This document shows positions 35,100 to 46,104 of a stretch of DNA of 64,000 nt, piece after piece. A program made the position numbers and the translations under genes. Source of the DNA: Mimachlamys varia (Eukaryota; Mollusca; Bivalvia; Pectinida; Pectinidae); the NCBI GenBank assembly GCA_947623455.1, contig OX392532.1:23224792-23288791 (forward strand), read 5' to 3'. Below the pieces are notes generated by a model, which saw only the letters and a list, made by a program, of their open reading frames with translations, was not told the origin of the DNA and searched no databases. The stretch's first letter is position 1. Each line of letters starts with the position of its first letter.

Positions 35100-38000
35100 T
35101 GTAGTTTAGTGTTCTGTAAATCGACCATGTGTGTGATATATCCGATTATAATCATGCATTCTGTCTGATAATGATAATATACAACATTTATCTAGTGCTC
35201 TATATAATATCTTTTCACCTTTCAAATATGCACCTTAATGCAAATGGCCTATTTGCCCAGGGTTAATTGTAGCCTCCCGACCTTGATGGCTGACCTTGGT
35301 ATTGGTAGAAAGACTTGTATTGATTGGTAACCATGGTATCGTAGCTAAAATAAAGAGTTGTAGGTGATTGAAGACCAATAGTTATCAAGAGTAGCATGTT
35401 CAATTTGTCTATTTCATGTTTTTTGATTCCTAAAACATTTTGGCTGCACAGTTTCTGTGAAGGATTGGAATTGGTCCAGCAGCATTATTTATTAACAGGC
35501 AGGGAACCATTGTAAGCTGACCTTCAACGATTCCAAGTCAGAAATACATCAGTGCTGTTTGAGAAAAAAATGTAAATTAAATACTGGAAGGAACATGTAT
35601 CCAATGGCTTAAATTTTCTACATTCAATTTGGAGAAGAATGATGCAACTAAGTACAATATTAGTGAGGTCAGGATATAATGCAGCAACAGAAAATTCAAT
35701 TAAGTGCTGTTGAATAGAAGTGTAAATTGACAATCATAGATACAGAAGACAAAAAATAAAATAAAATAAAGGTAATTCATTAATTGAATTGATATAGTAG
35801 GTTGTGGTCTTCTGAACAAAGTGATTATTTTGATTTTCTTGAAGATCTTACTAAAGTTATATGTGTTATGCACCCACCACAAAATGTCTAGACTTAAAAT
35901 GTATGTAAAAACACGATTGCATTATTTACATGTTTGGGGAGTTGAATTTAACTTGTTAAAGATGTACAGTAAGGTTTATTCAGGACGGCAAGTTGATTAT
36001 GTTAAAGGTGGTATGTAATTATTCCAGGTTGATGCTACTATACACCAATCAGCTGAGAATCCCTGCAAGGCGATTGGCAGTCACTGACGAGTTCTACACA
36101 GGTGCATGTTAGGTGCCTCAGGTGTAATGTAACTGTCACTCAAATTCTATTGCATTCAGGAAAGTGAACAGGTTGAAGTAGTGTAATAAACAGCAATGTC
36201 ATAGAATGTCACAAAATTCTCCTCGGAAAACTTGTAGGTGATCAATAAATTTGTAACTTCTACAAAACCTGATTTCTATAATCTGTTCATGGTAGACACA
36301 AAGATTTGTTTGCCGGGATGAAATTTGATTTTTGTCGTAAGTCCGTTAGATTTGGGTTTCATTATAATTAAAATTGGTGTTGACAGTGTGGAATCGGACT
36401 TGATAGTCAGATAAAGATGTACAGAAAATTGAACTACATGCTTTTTGTTGGAGTGGCAATGGTTTGAATGGTAGAGTAATTAAATCACATCAATAAGACC
36501 ACTGCGACTTGCTCAGGGAGTTATAGTGTGTCGGTAGTCAGATCACATTTCATATCTCTGGTGAAAAAGAAAAGTCAAGTAACCGTTACAATGTTCAGAT
36601 GGTTTATACTTGTTACAATGTTAAGATATGGTTTATACTCGGAGTGTTCTGTAGTTGTAGGGCACCAGGATAAACCAGATGATTTTGTCCCAGTAGAAAG
36701 GCATTAAACCGAGTCTGAATGGTAATGTATTGGGTGTGCTATGTGGGGGAGATGCCAGCTCAGCTACAGGGAGGCGCTAGGGGGAAGGGAAGTGGCCTAA
36801 ATTACAATCAATATTGATGGAGATCAGAGCATACACAATGGAGTTTGCCATTGAATTGATCTAATTCCCGTGGAGAGACTGGTTATGCTGGTGTGGCCGA
36901 GGTAGACCGAGACGTTCAGAGTTATCGGCAGGCTCGCCTGTACAGGTGAACACCGTAACACTGTACCGCCAAGATAGTTAGTGGTAGCTGCGTTTTAATG
37001 TCACATGTGTATATATGCAAACATCAATTTTTTAATAAGAGACAAATGATATTTTTATTTGTGTGGTTTTTTTTTTTACCAAAGAGTGATCCGGATGGAT
37101 TTCCTTCAGAAGTAGATGTGAGATGGCTTCATTGTGTAGACTCACCGGATCACTGGATCAATTGCTTATTGTTAGCACAGTGGGCTGGCTTACACAGATT
37201 ACCTGAGCAACTCATTTTGTCATACACCTGGGGATGAATCAATTTACTGGGGCCGGAAACACCTTTATATTCCGTTAATTGAGGAGATTGTCACTTGAAC
37301 CTAGGGTGGCTGACATAGGAATATGTAAATTGCCACAGAACTGTCAGTTTTTATACCAATACAAAAATGTGGATGTCATCAATGTAGATTTTGTAGATAA
37401 TTGTTCATACCATCTTTATTTACTTGAAATGACCTTATAATGGTTTTAGAACCTAGAATATTGTGTTAAAACTTGTAATATCCTTGGATATGATCTCTGT
37501 TAATTGCACAAGAAATATTCTTGGCTGTATCTCGTGCAGTAATCAGGAATGCTACAGAATGGGTAGAAAGGGACTTGTACCGGACAGGAACAGCACCTCT
37601 CAACGGCCATATTTATCACCAGGAGTTGTTTACATTGCATTCTGGGATAGCTGTGGATAGTTTCAATTTTAGCACACACTTGATGGAAAACATGTGCTTA
37701 ACATGGCACATCTGGTTGTATATATGTTCAAACACTTACAAGTTTAGTCATTTAGGTTGACCTTGAAAATCATACATAACTTGGCTAAAGAAATGAGGAA
37801 TATAAAGATGTTTAGGGCTTGTAAAGCTAGTTTTAAAAATCCTGCCAAGTTGAGCGAGTTAGGCTGACCCTGGAACCTTACAGGAAGCAGTTGTAATCAG
37901 AAATAAACAGTGTTGTGTGCAAGCTCACAGTTTTTATGCCCGATGATTACTTACAGAAAATGCAATAAAACTATCTACCAATCAGGGAGGGTATGCTTTC

Positions 38001-39120
38001 TTCATTAGGTGTGAAGTGGAATAGTGTGACTGAAGTAGATGGTCTACAACTAGCAATACAAATATTCCCATAAAAAACCTATGTAGTGAATAAAAAAAAT
38101 GTTTGTTTACCGGCGTGAAATGCTACAAATGTGGAAGCATTTTTCCTGCGGAAGCAATTATTACTGAAAACAAATACATGTTTATTATTGAGATAGTTAG
38201 ACTTCAGGGAGTAAACACTGTATCGGGGTAAGGAGGGATAGAAGGTGTGAGTGTTGGGACAGGAGGCCCGGCCTCTATGAGGGACCTATTCATGGCACTG
38301 ATGACTTATAATTAGTCCACCTAGTGGGTTCTACACCAGTCGCCAGGAGTATAAATATAATGTGAGATGTCAGATACAGACTGGCTTCTGATGGTGTAGA
38401 CTCGTATGACAAATCACATTACAATCTCTGTTATTCAGCATCAATATAATTTATCAAAAGTGACAATTATATTTTATTATTTCCTATACAGTAAAATGTA
38501 TTATAACGGCCCAAGTAAAACTACACAGGAACTCCAAATGGAGCATGTAATAATTCATACATATTAAATAATCCCTCGTTAACATCAAAGATATATTTAT
38601 GAAGAATTGAACTCTTAATTATTGATTAATGGAAGATTTTTATTAAGAATCACGCTATTAATTATCGGGATAGATTCATGAAGGATTATGTCATTAACGA
38701 TAAAGATAAATTTAACTAAAAATTAAAATCTTTCTGAAATGTATGTTCATTTGATAGAGATAAGTTCTTTGCATTAATTTCGTAAAGCAAAGAATTAGGT
38801 TTATCAAAAAAAAAAATTCAAGAAAAAATGTTTTTCTGACAGATGTCTCCGTAATCTGATCTTGCTCGAATTAGTTACCGAGTTCAGCCATAAGTATGAT
38901 ATACAATCTTGTGAGAATTAAAACATCATCATGATGGAGCGTGATAACGCGGGACTTGTGCTTGACTGCACAGCAGTAAGAGAGCCAAGAGTGCGCACTT
39001 GAGATGTGACATGGATGGGGAAGTATTGTAGGTGATATAAGTAACTTGCATGTTAAACATTTGTCGGGTTCTCAGAATAGAACCGATAGGTTTTAGAGTA
39101 ACAGAGCAACAGTACACTCA
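35100..39120. other. Long intron spacer
   Basis: No exon, RNA gene or clear mobile element was found on either strand. The frames at 35700-36018, 36998-37237 and 37463-37760 have neither family resemblance nor a matched acceptor/donor pair. 'ttccttcag' at 37110 is followed in phase 0 by AAG TAG, which excludes it as AUTS2 exon 2. 38560-38720 is rich in TAATTA/ATTGAT words. Confidence 0.5.
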
Positions 39121-39122
39121 CT

Positions 39123-39872
39123 AAATAAACTTGCTACAAGCATAGGTGTCGAGACTTACTGGAGACAAAACAAGGAATTCTTGCTATATTTGTGAGTTAC
39201 ATGCACTGTGGTCTGGACCTGCTCTACATGTAAGTTTATGGACAGCACATTTGCTGAATAAACTCGCTACATGCATATAACATGTAGACTTACAACACTC
39301 TTTTTTACATGGAGACAAAACATGGAATTGTAGAAAACATGGATTAGAATTGTTACACTTGTAGGTACATGTATATAAGTTAGACTAGACATGGAGGTAG
39401 CATTGACTATAAATCCTCTACACATCTGATACATAACCAATCTGATTAAAATCATATCTTGATCTCTGTGCCGTTCCCTAAACTTCTCTCTGCTGCGTTA
39501 AGATCTGAGATAATCCCATAAGGGGGTCATGTCCCGATGACCTTTTGCATTAGCCAATCAAATTACTACTGGCAGAATCTTGACAGTGAAATTTTGAGGC
39601 AACAAAGCTTGCATAAACACATTTTTCCGTTTAGTCATTTCGTCACCAAAAAGTTCGTGCGGAATAATGTGACGAAATGGCTTGCTGCAAGATGACAGGT
39701 CTTTGGAAAATTATTTTAGTGTTAAGTAAAGAGGCGACAAAGGTCATCTGGACGTGACCTCTTATGGGATGTTGTCAGATCCTTGTAATACAGATTGATA
39801 CATAACCTATAGACTAGCTAGTCATGGAGGTAGCATTGATTATAAATCCTCTTCATATCTGATACGTAACGT
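39123..39872. repeat. Local duplication block
   Basis: 'atggaggtagcattga-tataaatcctct-ca-atctgatac-taac' occurs at about 39391-39436 and 39823-39870, on either side of the foldback element at 39501-39783. 'ggagacaaaaca-ggaatt' occurs at about 39160 and 39310. The layout suggests a duplicated segment later separated by an insertion. Confidence 0.7.
39501..39783. mobile_element. Foldback element with ~45-bp inverted ends
   Basis: The left arm (39501-39545) begins AGATCTGAGATAATCCCATA and ends GATGACCTTT. The right arm (about 39738-39783) is its inverted counterpart, AAAGGTCATCTGGACGTGAC through TTATGGGATGTTGTCAGATC, with about eight differences. Nested inside is a perfect 11-bp inverted repeat, CATTTCGTCAC (39636-39646) and GTGACGAAATG (39669-39679). 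It has no coding capacity. Two nested palindromes in 283 bp mark it as a foldback or MITE-type element; the family is not known to me. Confidence 0.78.
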
Positions 39873-40330
39873 ACAAGGTGGACTGGTTGATTACGCTTTT
39901 AAGAAGGGAACACATGGAGTAGTAGACCTTGCTACAGAAATGCTACAAGTTTTGGATAAAGGTCAGCCAATGTGTTGAATTCGTCGGTATTGACTGCCTG
40001 TCCTATTTAGTCTGATGGCAGTATGCACTTGAGTGCTCGGGGTTCGTTGACAAGAAATAATTTTTTGTCGTAACCTATGAAGCTGCTGTACTTCTACTGG
40101 AGATAAGGTCGTTTATGGGAGGTGATTTGGTGTAAGCAAATAAATCACTTAGCATTTTAGCATTCCTCTTTTCTGATCCCCTCTTCACTACTTGACATTT
40201 TGAAAAAAGCCGTTGTATGTCAGCACTTGAGCTATAATTCAAAAAGGAAAAATTTGCATCAATTTCAGGATGAAATGTTGCAAATTAAAAAAATAAATTG
40301 CTTAAATTTCAGGAAAAAGTATTCAAGAAT

Positions 40331-40484
40331 ACTTAAGGTACAGATATTTGCAAACATTTTTTCTTCAGGTTAGAAGGTATGATTTATGTAGAGATTATTT
40401 TACACAAGCAAAATATGTTAGTTGTGTTTTACACAACATATTTTGGTTGTGAAAATAATCTTTACATAAAACTTAAGGTACAGA
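40331..40484. repeat. Hairpin segment bounded by 14-bp direct repeats
   Basis: ACTTAAGGTACAGA occurs exactly at 40331-40344 and 40471-40484. The segment between ends in an 87-nt hairpin (40384-40469). TTATGTA pairs with TACATAA, GAGATTATTTT with AAAATAATCTT, and CACAAGCAAAATATGTT with AACATATTTTGGTTGTG, with one small bulge and one mismatch. The size is that of a long pre-miRNA, but the near-perfect stem is also what a foldback transposon or an inverted duplication gives. The direct repeats could be a target-site duplication. Confidence 0.75.
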
Positions 40485-40509
40485 GTTGAGAATCTAGTCT
40501 TAATCACAA

Positions 40510-40690
40510 TATCAAGTGGCTGAGTATCCGCCAACACTGGTCAAAAGTCTGAGGACTATTAGGTGTGAGGTACTGGCTACAGGTCAGCATTTTCTTTAGG
40601 TATTCCAGTTTACTCCATCCACAAAACCTGCATGTCCTTAAAAGATCTTAGATGTTAATGGAATGCAAATAGCTTTTAAACAACATGAAC
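40510..40690 (+). mobile_element. Degenerate tRNA-SINE, copy D
   Basis: Landmarks in order: 'aagtggctgagta', 'gaggtactggctacaggtcagc', 'tttctttaggtattccag-tttactccatccacaaaacctgcatgtccttaaa' and 'gatgttaatggaatgcaaat'. Much more diverged than copies A-C. Confidence 0.65.
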
Positions 40691-42215
40691 TAATACAAAA
40701 GGGCAAAAGTTCTCATTTAGGTTTGCTACAAAATAAAAAAAAAGAAATGTAAATGGGGTCATTTTTTGCATATTTAATGTAGGTGTGAATCCCTTCCACT
40801 GTGTATGTGTTTAGTTATTGGAAGTTCTGTTTTGTGAAGGACTTTTTGTTATCGAAATGTTCATTTTTAAAAAGAGATTTCTACATTGACGCTCTGCTAT
40901 GGGAGAGTTTTCTGTATAGGTTAAAGATAAATTGTAAGTTCTGCTGAAAAGAAGCTAGCATTGTGATCTAGAGATCATCTTTAATTGTTACAATAACGCA
41001 CTGAAAATACCCTGCAATATAGAGGTTCCATTATGGAGATGTTATACAGTAAAATGGTTCTGATGTAGACAGAAGTGAAACTCTCTGAGTCTTTCTCCCT
41101 GGAATTTCAAAATAACCTGTTCCAGCCTTTGTATTAGAATAGTTCAAATGTGTCTTCAGGGGTGAAGGAGTTAACTGTTGATAATTTTAAAGGTTCTGCT
41201 TTGAAAGAAAAACAATATCATCTAATACAGCGGTTTAAAAATGCCTGGTAGTAGAGCTAGCTGTAGATGCAGGTTAGATCCTCGTTACTGTGGCTCTCTG
41301 ACAGAAGCGGTAGATCAGGTGCTGGTGATTGGTATAAACTCTGATAAATGACTTTTACTGGGGCGGCTGTGTGTGTGAGGGATTACACTGTGTCTTTGTT
41401 ACACTCGTTTTATTCCTCTTTCATGTCTTATGACCTCAGATTTCGTTTACCAGACTTCACACCAGGAGAAAAGTGTTAATTAGTAGTCTGTAACGAGTTC
41501 TGCTCCACAAAGACTGGTTAGGCTGAAGTTTGTTAAATCATTTATAATCGTATTGTTTAAGACGAGTATTGTTCTGGAGAATAAGAGATCTGCAATCTGT
41601 GTGGCTATCACACAGGAAGAGTGTGTGTGATGTATTGTGTTCTATGAGGTTAACAAATTAAATTTTGTGCTCTGGTCCAAACCAGTATGTGATTGTCAGT
41701 TTGTATGTTAAAAGTGCTGTTAAGTGTTGTCCTTAGAAACATATAATAAACATTTGCGGTTAATCTGACCAAAATATGGGATAAGAAGAATTATAACGCT
41801 ACAGTACAGATCATTGTTGAAAAATGTGTGATTAGGCCGAGATTTACAGAGAAGGACGAAGGCTGTGCAGGACCACGCAGTGTTAACATTTATGATGTGC
41901 TCACAGACGTATCAACTCCTTGCACTCTGATAGATCAATGGCAATGTTGTAGGACATGATTCTCTCTGATAAATGGCGATTGGAGATTCAAGCGTGATGA
42001 TGATACGATGGTGATTCAGTATTGATAGACACTCCGTTTGTGTATAATATGTACCCGATCATGTGTTAGTTACCTGGATATAATTATGTGCTAATTACCT
42101 GGATGTAATTATGTGTAATTACTGACCATTCTGTCTCGGCTAAGTTTGAAGTTTTAAGACTCTGGATACGTCCCGGAGGAATATTATACCATTTAATTTA
42201 ATAAATTAACAGAAA
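40691..42215. other. Intron spacer
   Basis: Holds the MITE copy at 41080 and otherwise no recognised feature. Confidence 0.5.
41080..41174 (+). mobile_element. Short palindromic MITE, copy 3
   Basis: 'tgagtctttctccctggaattt', core 'ttccagcctttgtattagaatag', end 'gtcttcaggggtgaaggagttaa'. Same family as the copies at 3974, 22706, 45581 and 50493. The left end is more diverged than the right. Confidence 0.78.
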
Positions 42216-42512
42216 CCTATATTTTCCACTTCACTGACTTTTGGTGTTGCACTGTTTTCCACTTCACTGGCTTTTGTTGGAAGATGAGTTGACCTATATT
42301 TTCCACTTCACTGGCTTTTGTTGGAAGATGAGTTGACCTATATTTTCCACTTCACTGGCTTTTGTTGGAAGATGAGTTGACCTATATTTTCCACTTCACT
42401 GGCTTTTGTTGGAAGATGTGTTGACCTTTATTTTCCACTTCACTGGCTTTTGATGGAAGATGAGTTGACCTATATTTTCCACTTCACTGGATTTTGATGG
42501 AAGATGTGTTGA
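42216..42512. repeat. 44-bp minisatellite, about six copies
   Basis: Unit: TTGACCTATATTTTCCACTT, CACTGGCTTTTGTTGGAAGA, TGAG. Copies are almost identical in the middle and diverged at both edges. Confidence 0.93.
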
Positions 42513-43408
42513 AATCCTTCTTCCTGTGAGAGACGGATCTTCAAAGTTGGAGCAATTACAATCTCTCGGAGCTGTATTTGCTCTTAGTTCCATTTTTATC
42601 ACAGGAGAATTAGAGACATGTGTATGTTTTACTGAGTTTTCTAGTACACTGCCCTGAAGTTGTGATACAGTAAACAAACTAAGGAGGTAGATTCACTAAC
42701 TACATGTCAGATGATGGGCGGCCAGGTAACATCCTAATGGGAATTTATGGCCTTTTATCAGGTCCATAGGTGGCAAGTAGTATGTACAAATTATGATAAA
42801 AAGTCAAGTTTGATGCCAAGAATTTGTAGCTCTTGTTAGCCTTAAAGTTGTGTTTACTGTATGTCACAGTGGTAGGTTATAAGATGGGGGATGTTCTCTG
42901 ACCTGGGGGATGTCTCAAAAAAGTTTAATCCAGCTTGTTTAAAAAAATGTCTCAAAATAGCAAATTATATTGAGAATTGTCTTAAAATCTGTGAATCAAT
43001 CTTTTGTATATTGGGGGATACAGGGTTCCTTTATGAGTTATAGTTGATTGTAATAACGTTTAATGACAGTCATTTATTTTTGTGTTGCCTGTAACGGCAA
43101 CATATAGGGATCACATAGTGGGCGTCATTAGTTGCATCAGTCATGTTCTGCCTTAAAGCAAAAACTTCATATAGGGCCTCCTTAAAGAAAGCTCTAGTCT
43201 AGTATTACCTTTCTAGTATGAAGGTCAAAGATCAAGGTCAATGTTACTATAAATAGAATAAAGTGCAAACAAAAGTTTTGGAAGATAACTTGAGTTCTTG
43301 TGGGTCTTTCTGATTCTTATTTATAAAAACAAAAATTCCTTCATTAAAAAGTGTTCTGTCTCAATATTTATCTACCCTTTGCCACAAAGGTGACACATAC
43401 ACTAAGGT
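42513..43408. other. Intron spacer
   Basis: No gene seen. 43222-43262 has 'gaaggtcaaagatcaaggtcaatgttactataaatagaa', which recurs at about 56176-56222, so it is part of a dispersed repeat. A short hairpin 'gttgcctgtaacggcaac' lies at about 43085. Confidence 0.5.
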
Positions 43409-43585
43409 GGTGTTGGTTCCCCAGAACTTGAGGTAATGATTAAGAGGGACAGACGAGGGGCATTAGTGTTATAATGTTAGAGGTGAAATTCTTGGATCGC
43501 TGTAAGACGGACTACTGCGAAAGCATTTGCCAAGAATGTTTTCATTAATCAAGATCAAAAGTCAGAGGTTTGAAGACGAACAGAT
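43409..43585 (+). pseudogene. Decayed 18S rRNA fragment
   Basis: The stretch follows the central domain of eukaryotic small-subunit rRNA. 'gttggt--gaacttgaggtaatgattaagagggacagacg' is followed by 'gttagaggtgaaattcttggatcg', 'taagacg-actactgcgaaagcatttgccaagaatgttttcattaatcaaga', then 'aaagtcagaggtttgaagacga-cagata'. Those are near-universal 18S blocks in the right order and spacing. Only about 177 bp is present, with substitutions in invariant positions, many of them CpG-type transitions (for example ggttcgaag to ggtttgaag). It is therefore a dead, inserted fragment and not a working gene. The sequence on both sides is unrelated to rRNA. Confidence 0.9.
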
Positions 43586-44625
43586 ATGAAGATTAACGTA
43601 CGAGAGTAAAATGAACAGGAGAATTCAACTTATATAATCACCAGTTATGGAGTCTTTCTCTACCTTGAGGTAACGATTTCGTAAGAAACCTACGTTTTTC
43701 CTTCGGAAAGTATAAATTTTGTTTTTAGAAGCAATAGCTATTAACTTTGACATCACAAGATTGTAATCAACTTTAAGACTAATAAAATCACATTCAATGT
43801 GTTGAATCGACTATCAACTCCTCACACGCTGAATAAAGGTGGTTGTTGGTTATACAGGATATGAAGAACGTTTCAAAAGAATTGTAGAATGTTTCAAAAA
43901 TGGTGTATTATTAGTCTCAAAGTAAAAAACCTTGAGGATAATGAGGAAGGCAGATAAGAGGATATCTCTCCATTACTCTCCAAGTTCTGTGTGATTACAC
44001 TCCCTTATAATTAGGGAACAGCCCACCATTACAAGATGTCTACCACCCACCATGTATAAAAGGGAATGTCTCAAAAACAACATTCCAGTGCATAGCACAT
44101 ACCTGGGGAACGTTTCAAAAGTACATACTACCTGTAGTACATGTCAGTGCTGTCTGTCTGACGGTGGAAAACTATGTAGATCATTATTGCAAAGATTACA
44201 GAGCACAAAGAAATACCGGTAGCTGTAACATTAAAACTTTTATAGTAGAGATTTATAGATATGGTTTTAAGAGTAATTTACCAGTCAGAAAGGGGACTCT
44301 GAAGTAGTTGATGGTTTAAACTTGATGTCTGCTGATAAACATCTTTATAAGTACATGTATCAGGAATTTCTTCACTATGTAATACTATCAAATTCATATA
44401 TAAACTTCATTTTGTTTTTACAGCAATTATGAGACAAGTTATTTCAATCCACCACATTTGATGGCCGAGATGTTAGCATGCGAAAGGTCTAATGGAAATT
44501 GTATCTCTGATCAACAGTAATAACATCCTGGTAAAGTGTAATTCTTATGAAGTTTTTCCAATACCATTGAAAAATATAGTTCCTATTTAACAGGTAGTAA
44601 GTCCTTGAGAACCTATACAAACATT
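43586..44625. other. Intron spacer
   Basis: Recurrent 'gaa-gtttcaaaa' phrases (43868, 43892, 44108) but no definable repeat. An acceptor-like 'cattttgtttttacag' ends at 44424 and is followed in phase 0 by CAA TTA TGA, so it is not a continuation of the AUTS2 frame. Confidence 0.5.
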
Positions 44626-44629
44626 ATTT

Positions 44630-44860
44630 TGTTATGCCTCCGCCATGAAATGGGGGTTTGAGGGGGCAAATAGTGTTACCCTTGTCTGTCTGTCACGTCG
44701 TATCACATCCCATTCTGTCCCATTGGAATGTATATAAACAGCTTGTTTAAATAACTACTGATTCGATTGTCATCAAACTCCTCATACGTAATAAGCATGA
44801 AGAACTAATTTCATATGGGGAAAGGGGGCATATATGTCTCACAGACATTTCTAGTTCATT
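44630..44860. repeat. Dispersed repeat fragment
   Basis: 'ttatgcctccgccatgaaatgggggtttgagggggcaaatagtgttacccttgtctgtctgtcacgtc' with the closing 'ggggaaagggggcatatatgtctcacagacatttctagtt'. Same broad type as 31966-32260; characteristic of mollusc interspersed repeats. Confidence 0.65.
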
Positions 44861-44924
44861 ATCAGACAATACATTGATCTTTTATAAAACATGTATGCCA
44901 CAGCTGGTATGAAAATAAAAATAA

Positions 44925-45260
44925 TTCAAGGTTCATATATACCACTTTATAACATCATATAGGTCGTCTCAAAGTGGTTCACAAATCATTATCCATGGTT
45001 ACAGGCCCTTAGCAACCAGCTGATATTGTTCTCAACTCTGTTGGGAGCATACAATTGGTGCTGCCATTTTGGCACTCACAGCTAGCATTCTGCAATTTCT
45101 AGCACTGCCCAACCAAGTACTCATTTACAGTGGAGTACACTTGAACAAGTGGAGTTAAGTATGTTGCTCAAAGATACAACACAAGTGCCTTTTGCTGGGA
45201 CTTGAACTCGCAACCCTTCGATCACAAGCCCGGCATCCTACCACTAGACCACTGTGCCTC
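44925..45260 (-). mobile_element. Second SINE family, tRNA head with paired-motif tail
   Basis: Read on the minus strand, it starts with GAGGCACAGTGGTCTAGTGG and continues 'taggatgccgggcttgtgatcgaagggttgcgagttcaagtccc', a tRNA-like segment with A-box and B-box-like sequence. The body ends in 'gtgaaccactttgagacgacc-atatgatgttataaagtggtatata', a tail layout seen in CORE/L2-tailed SINEs. It is unrelated in sequence to the SINE family at 6981. Confidence 0.72.
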
Positions 45261-45580
45261 AAATGTATGGTCTTGTAGTGTGGGAGGTTAGGATTAGGTG
45301 ATGTGGACTATAAGTGTTCTACCGTATACATACACCAGAACGAAACACCTATGTAATTCAGTGTGTGTATCTGCGTTAAACTGTTAAACTCAACTCGTAA
45401 GCAAGTAAGCAAGCAACATACAGGGGACAGTATATAGATGGAGCTGGAGCTGGTTTGATAGAACCTTGTCTCTGTAATGGGTCCAACATCTCGGACAGTT
45501 AGACAGAATACATCAATGATGAGCCAGCAGGCTGTGTCTGACTACAGACCAGAGTAATGGGCTGGACATCTCGACTGGTT

Positions 45581-45664
45581 CTACTCGTTCACCCTGGAGG
45601 TGTCATAATGAACTTTTCCAACCTTTAGAAGAGTTCAAATGTATCTTTAGGGGTGAAGGAGTTA
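45581..45664 (+). mobile_element. Short palindromic MITE, copy 4
   Basis: 'ctcgttcaccctgga', 'tcataatgaacttttccaaccttt-agaagagttcaaatgtat' and 'ctttaggggtgaaggagtta'. It has lost about 7 bp of the core relative to the copy at 22706. Confidence 0.78.
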
Positions 45665-46100
45665 TTGTTGCTATGGCGTAGTGAATATCTGGGTATACTC
45701 TTTCTGCTGGTATGGAGATGTGGGGATGTTATATTGGCAATATCAATTGCTGCTTGCCAAATAGATGTTTCTTAATTTTTGAATCTTGGAAATTTTTTCT
45801 TAAAAATTCAGTTAAAATTTATTGTTACGAAACATTAAAGAAACAAATTTGCTACTCAGTCTAACACAGAAGTGCAGAGATTTTAGCTCGGAAAGATGGT
45901 GTTTTGAGAACATCAATAAATCCAGAGAGTGGGCTAATCCGAAACATCCATCAGACATAAAATACAAATATCCAGTTCAATCCAATAAGACGCGTCAGTC
46001 ACCATGTGTAGACATTAATGACACTGGGAGCTGTTAAATTGCTGTAAGTTTGTCTAGACTTGACATACACTGGGCCTGCTGTTATGTACCAGCTTTATAA
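45665..46100. other. Intron spacer
   Basis: The frame at 45822-46037 has no recognisable domain and no splice context. Confidence 0.45.
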
Positions 46101-46104
46101 TCCT

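Noticed and set aside
37081..37130. Acceptor-like 'ttccttcag' as start of AUTS2 exon 2
   Set aside because: Phase 0 gives AAG then a stop codon.
43409..43585. Functional rRNA gene
   Set aside because: Only about a tenth of 18S is present, with changes at invariant positions.
44400..44470. Acceptor-like 'tttgtttttacag' as start of an exon
   Set aside because: Phase 0 hits TGA at the third codon; no paired donor.
45190..45260. Possible tRNA-Asp/Gly-like gene on the minus strand
   Set aside because: A and B boxes are visible, but the 3' half runs into a SINE tail and no paired acceptor stem was found.
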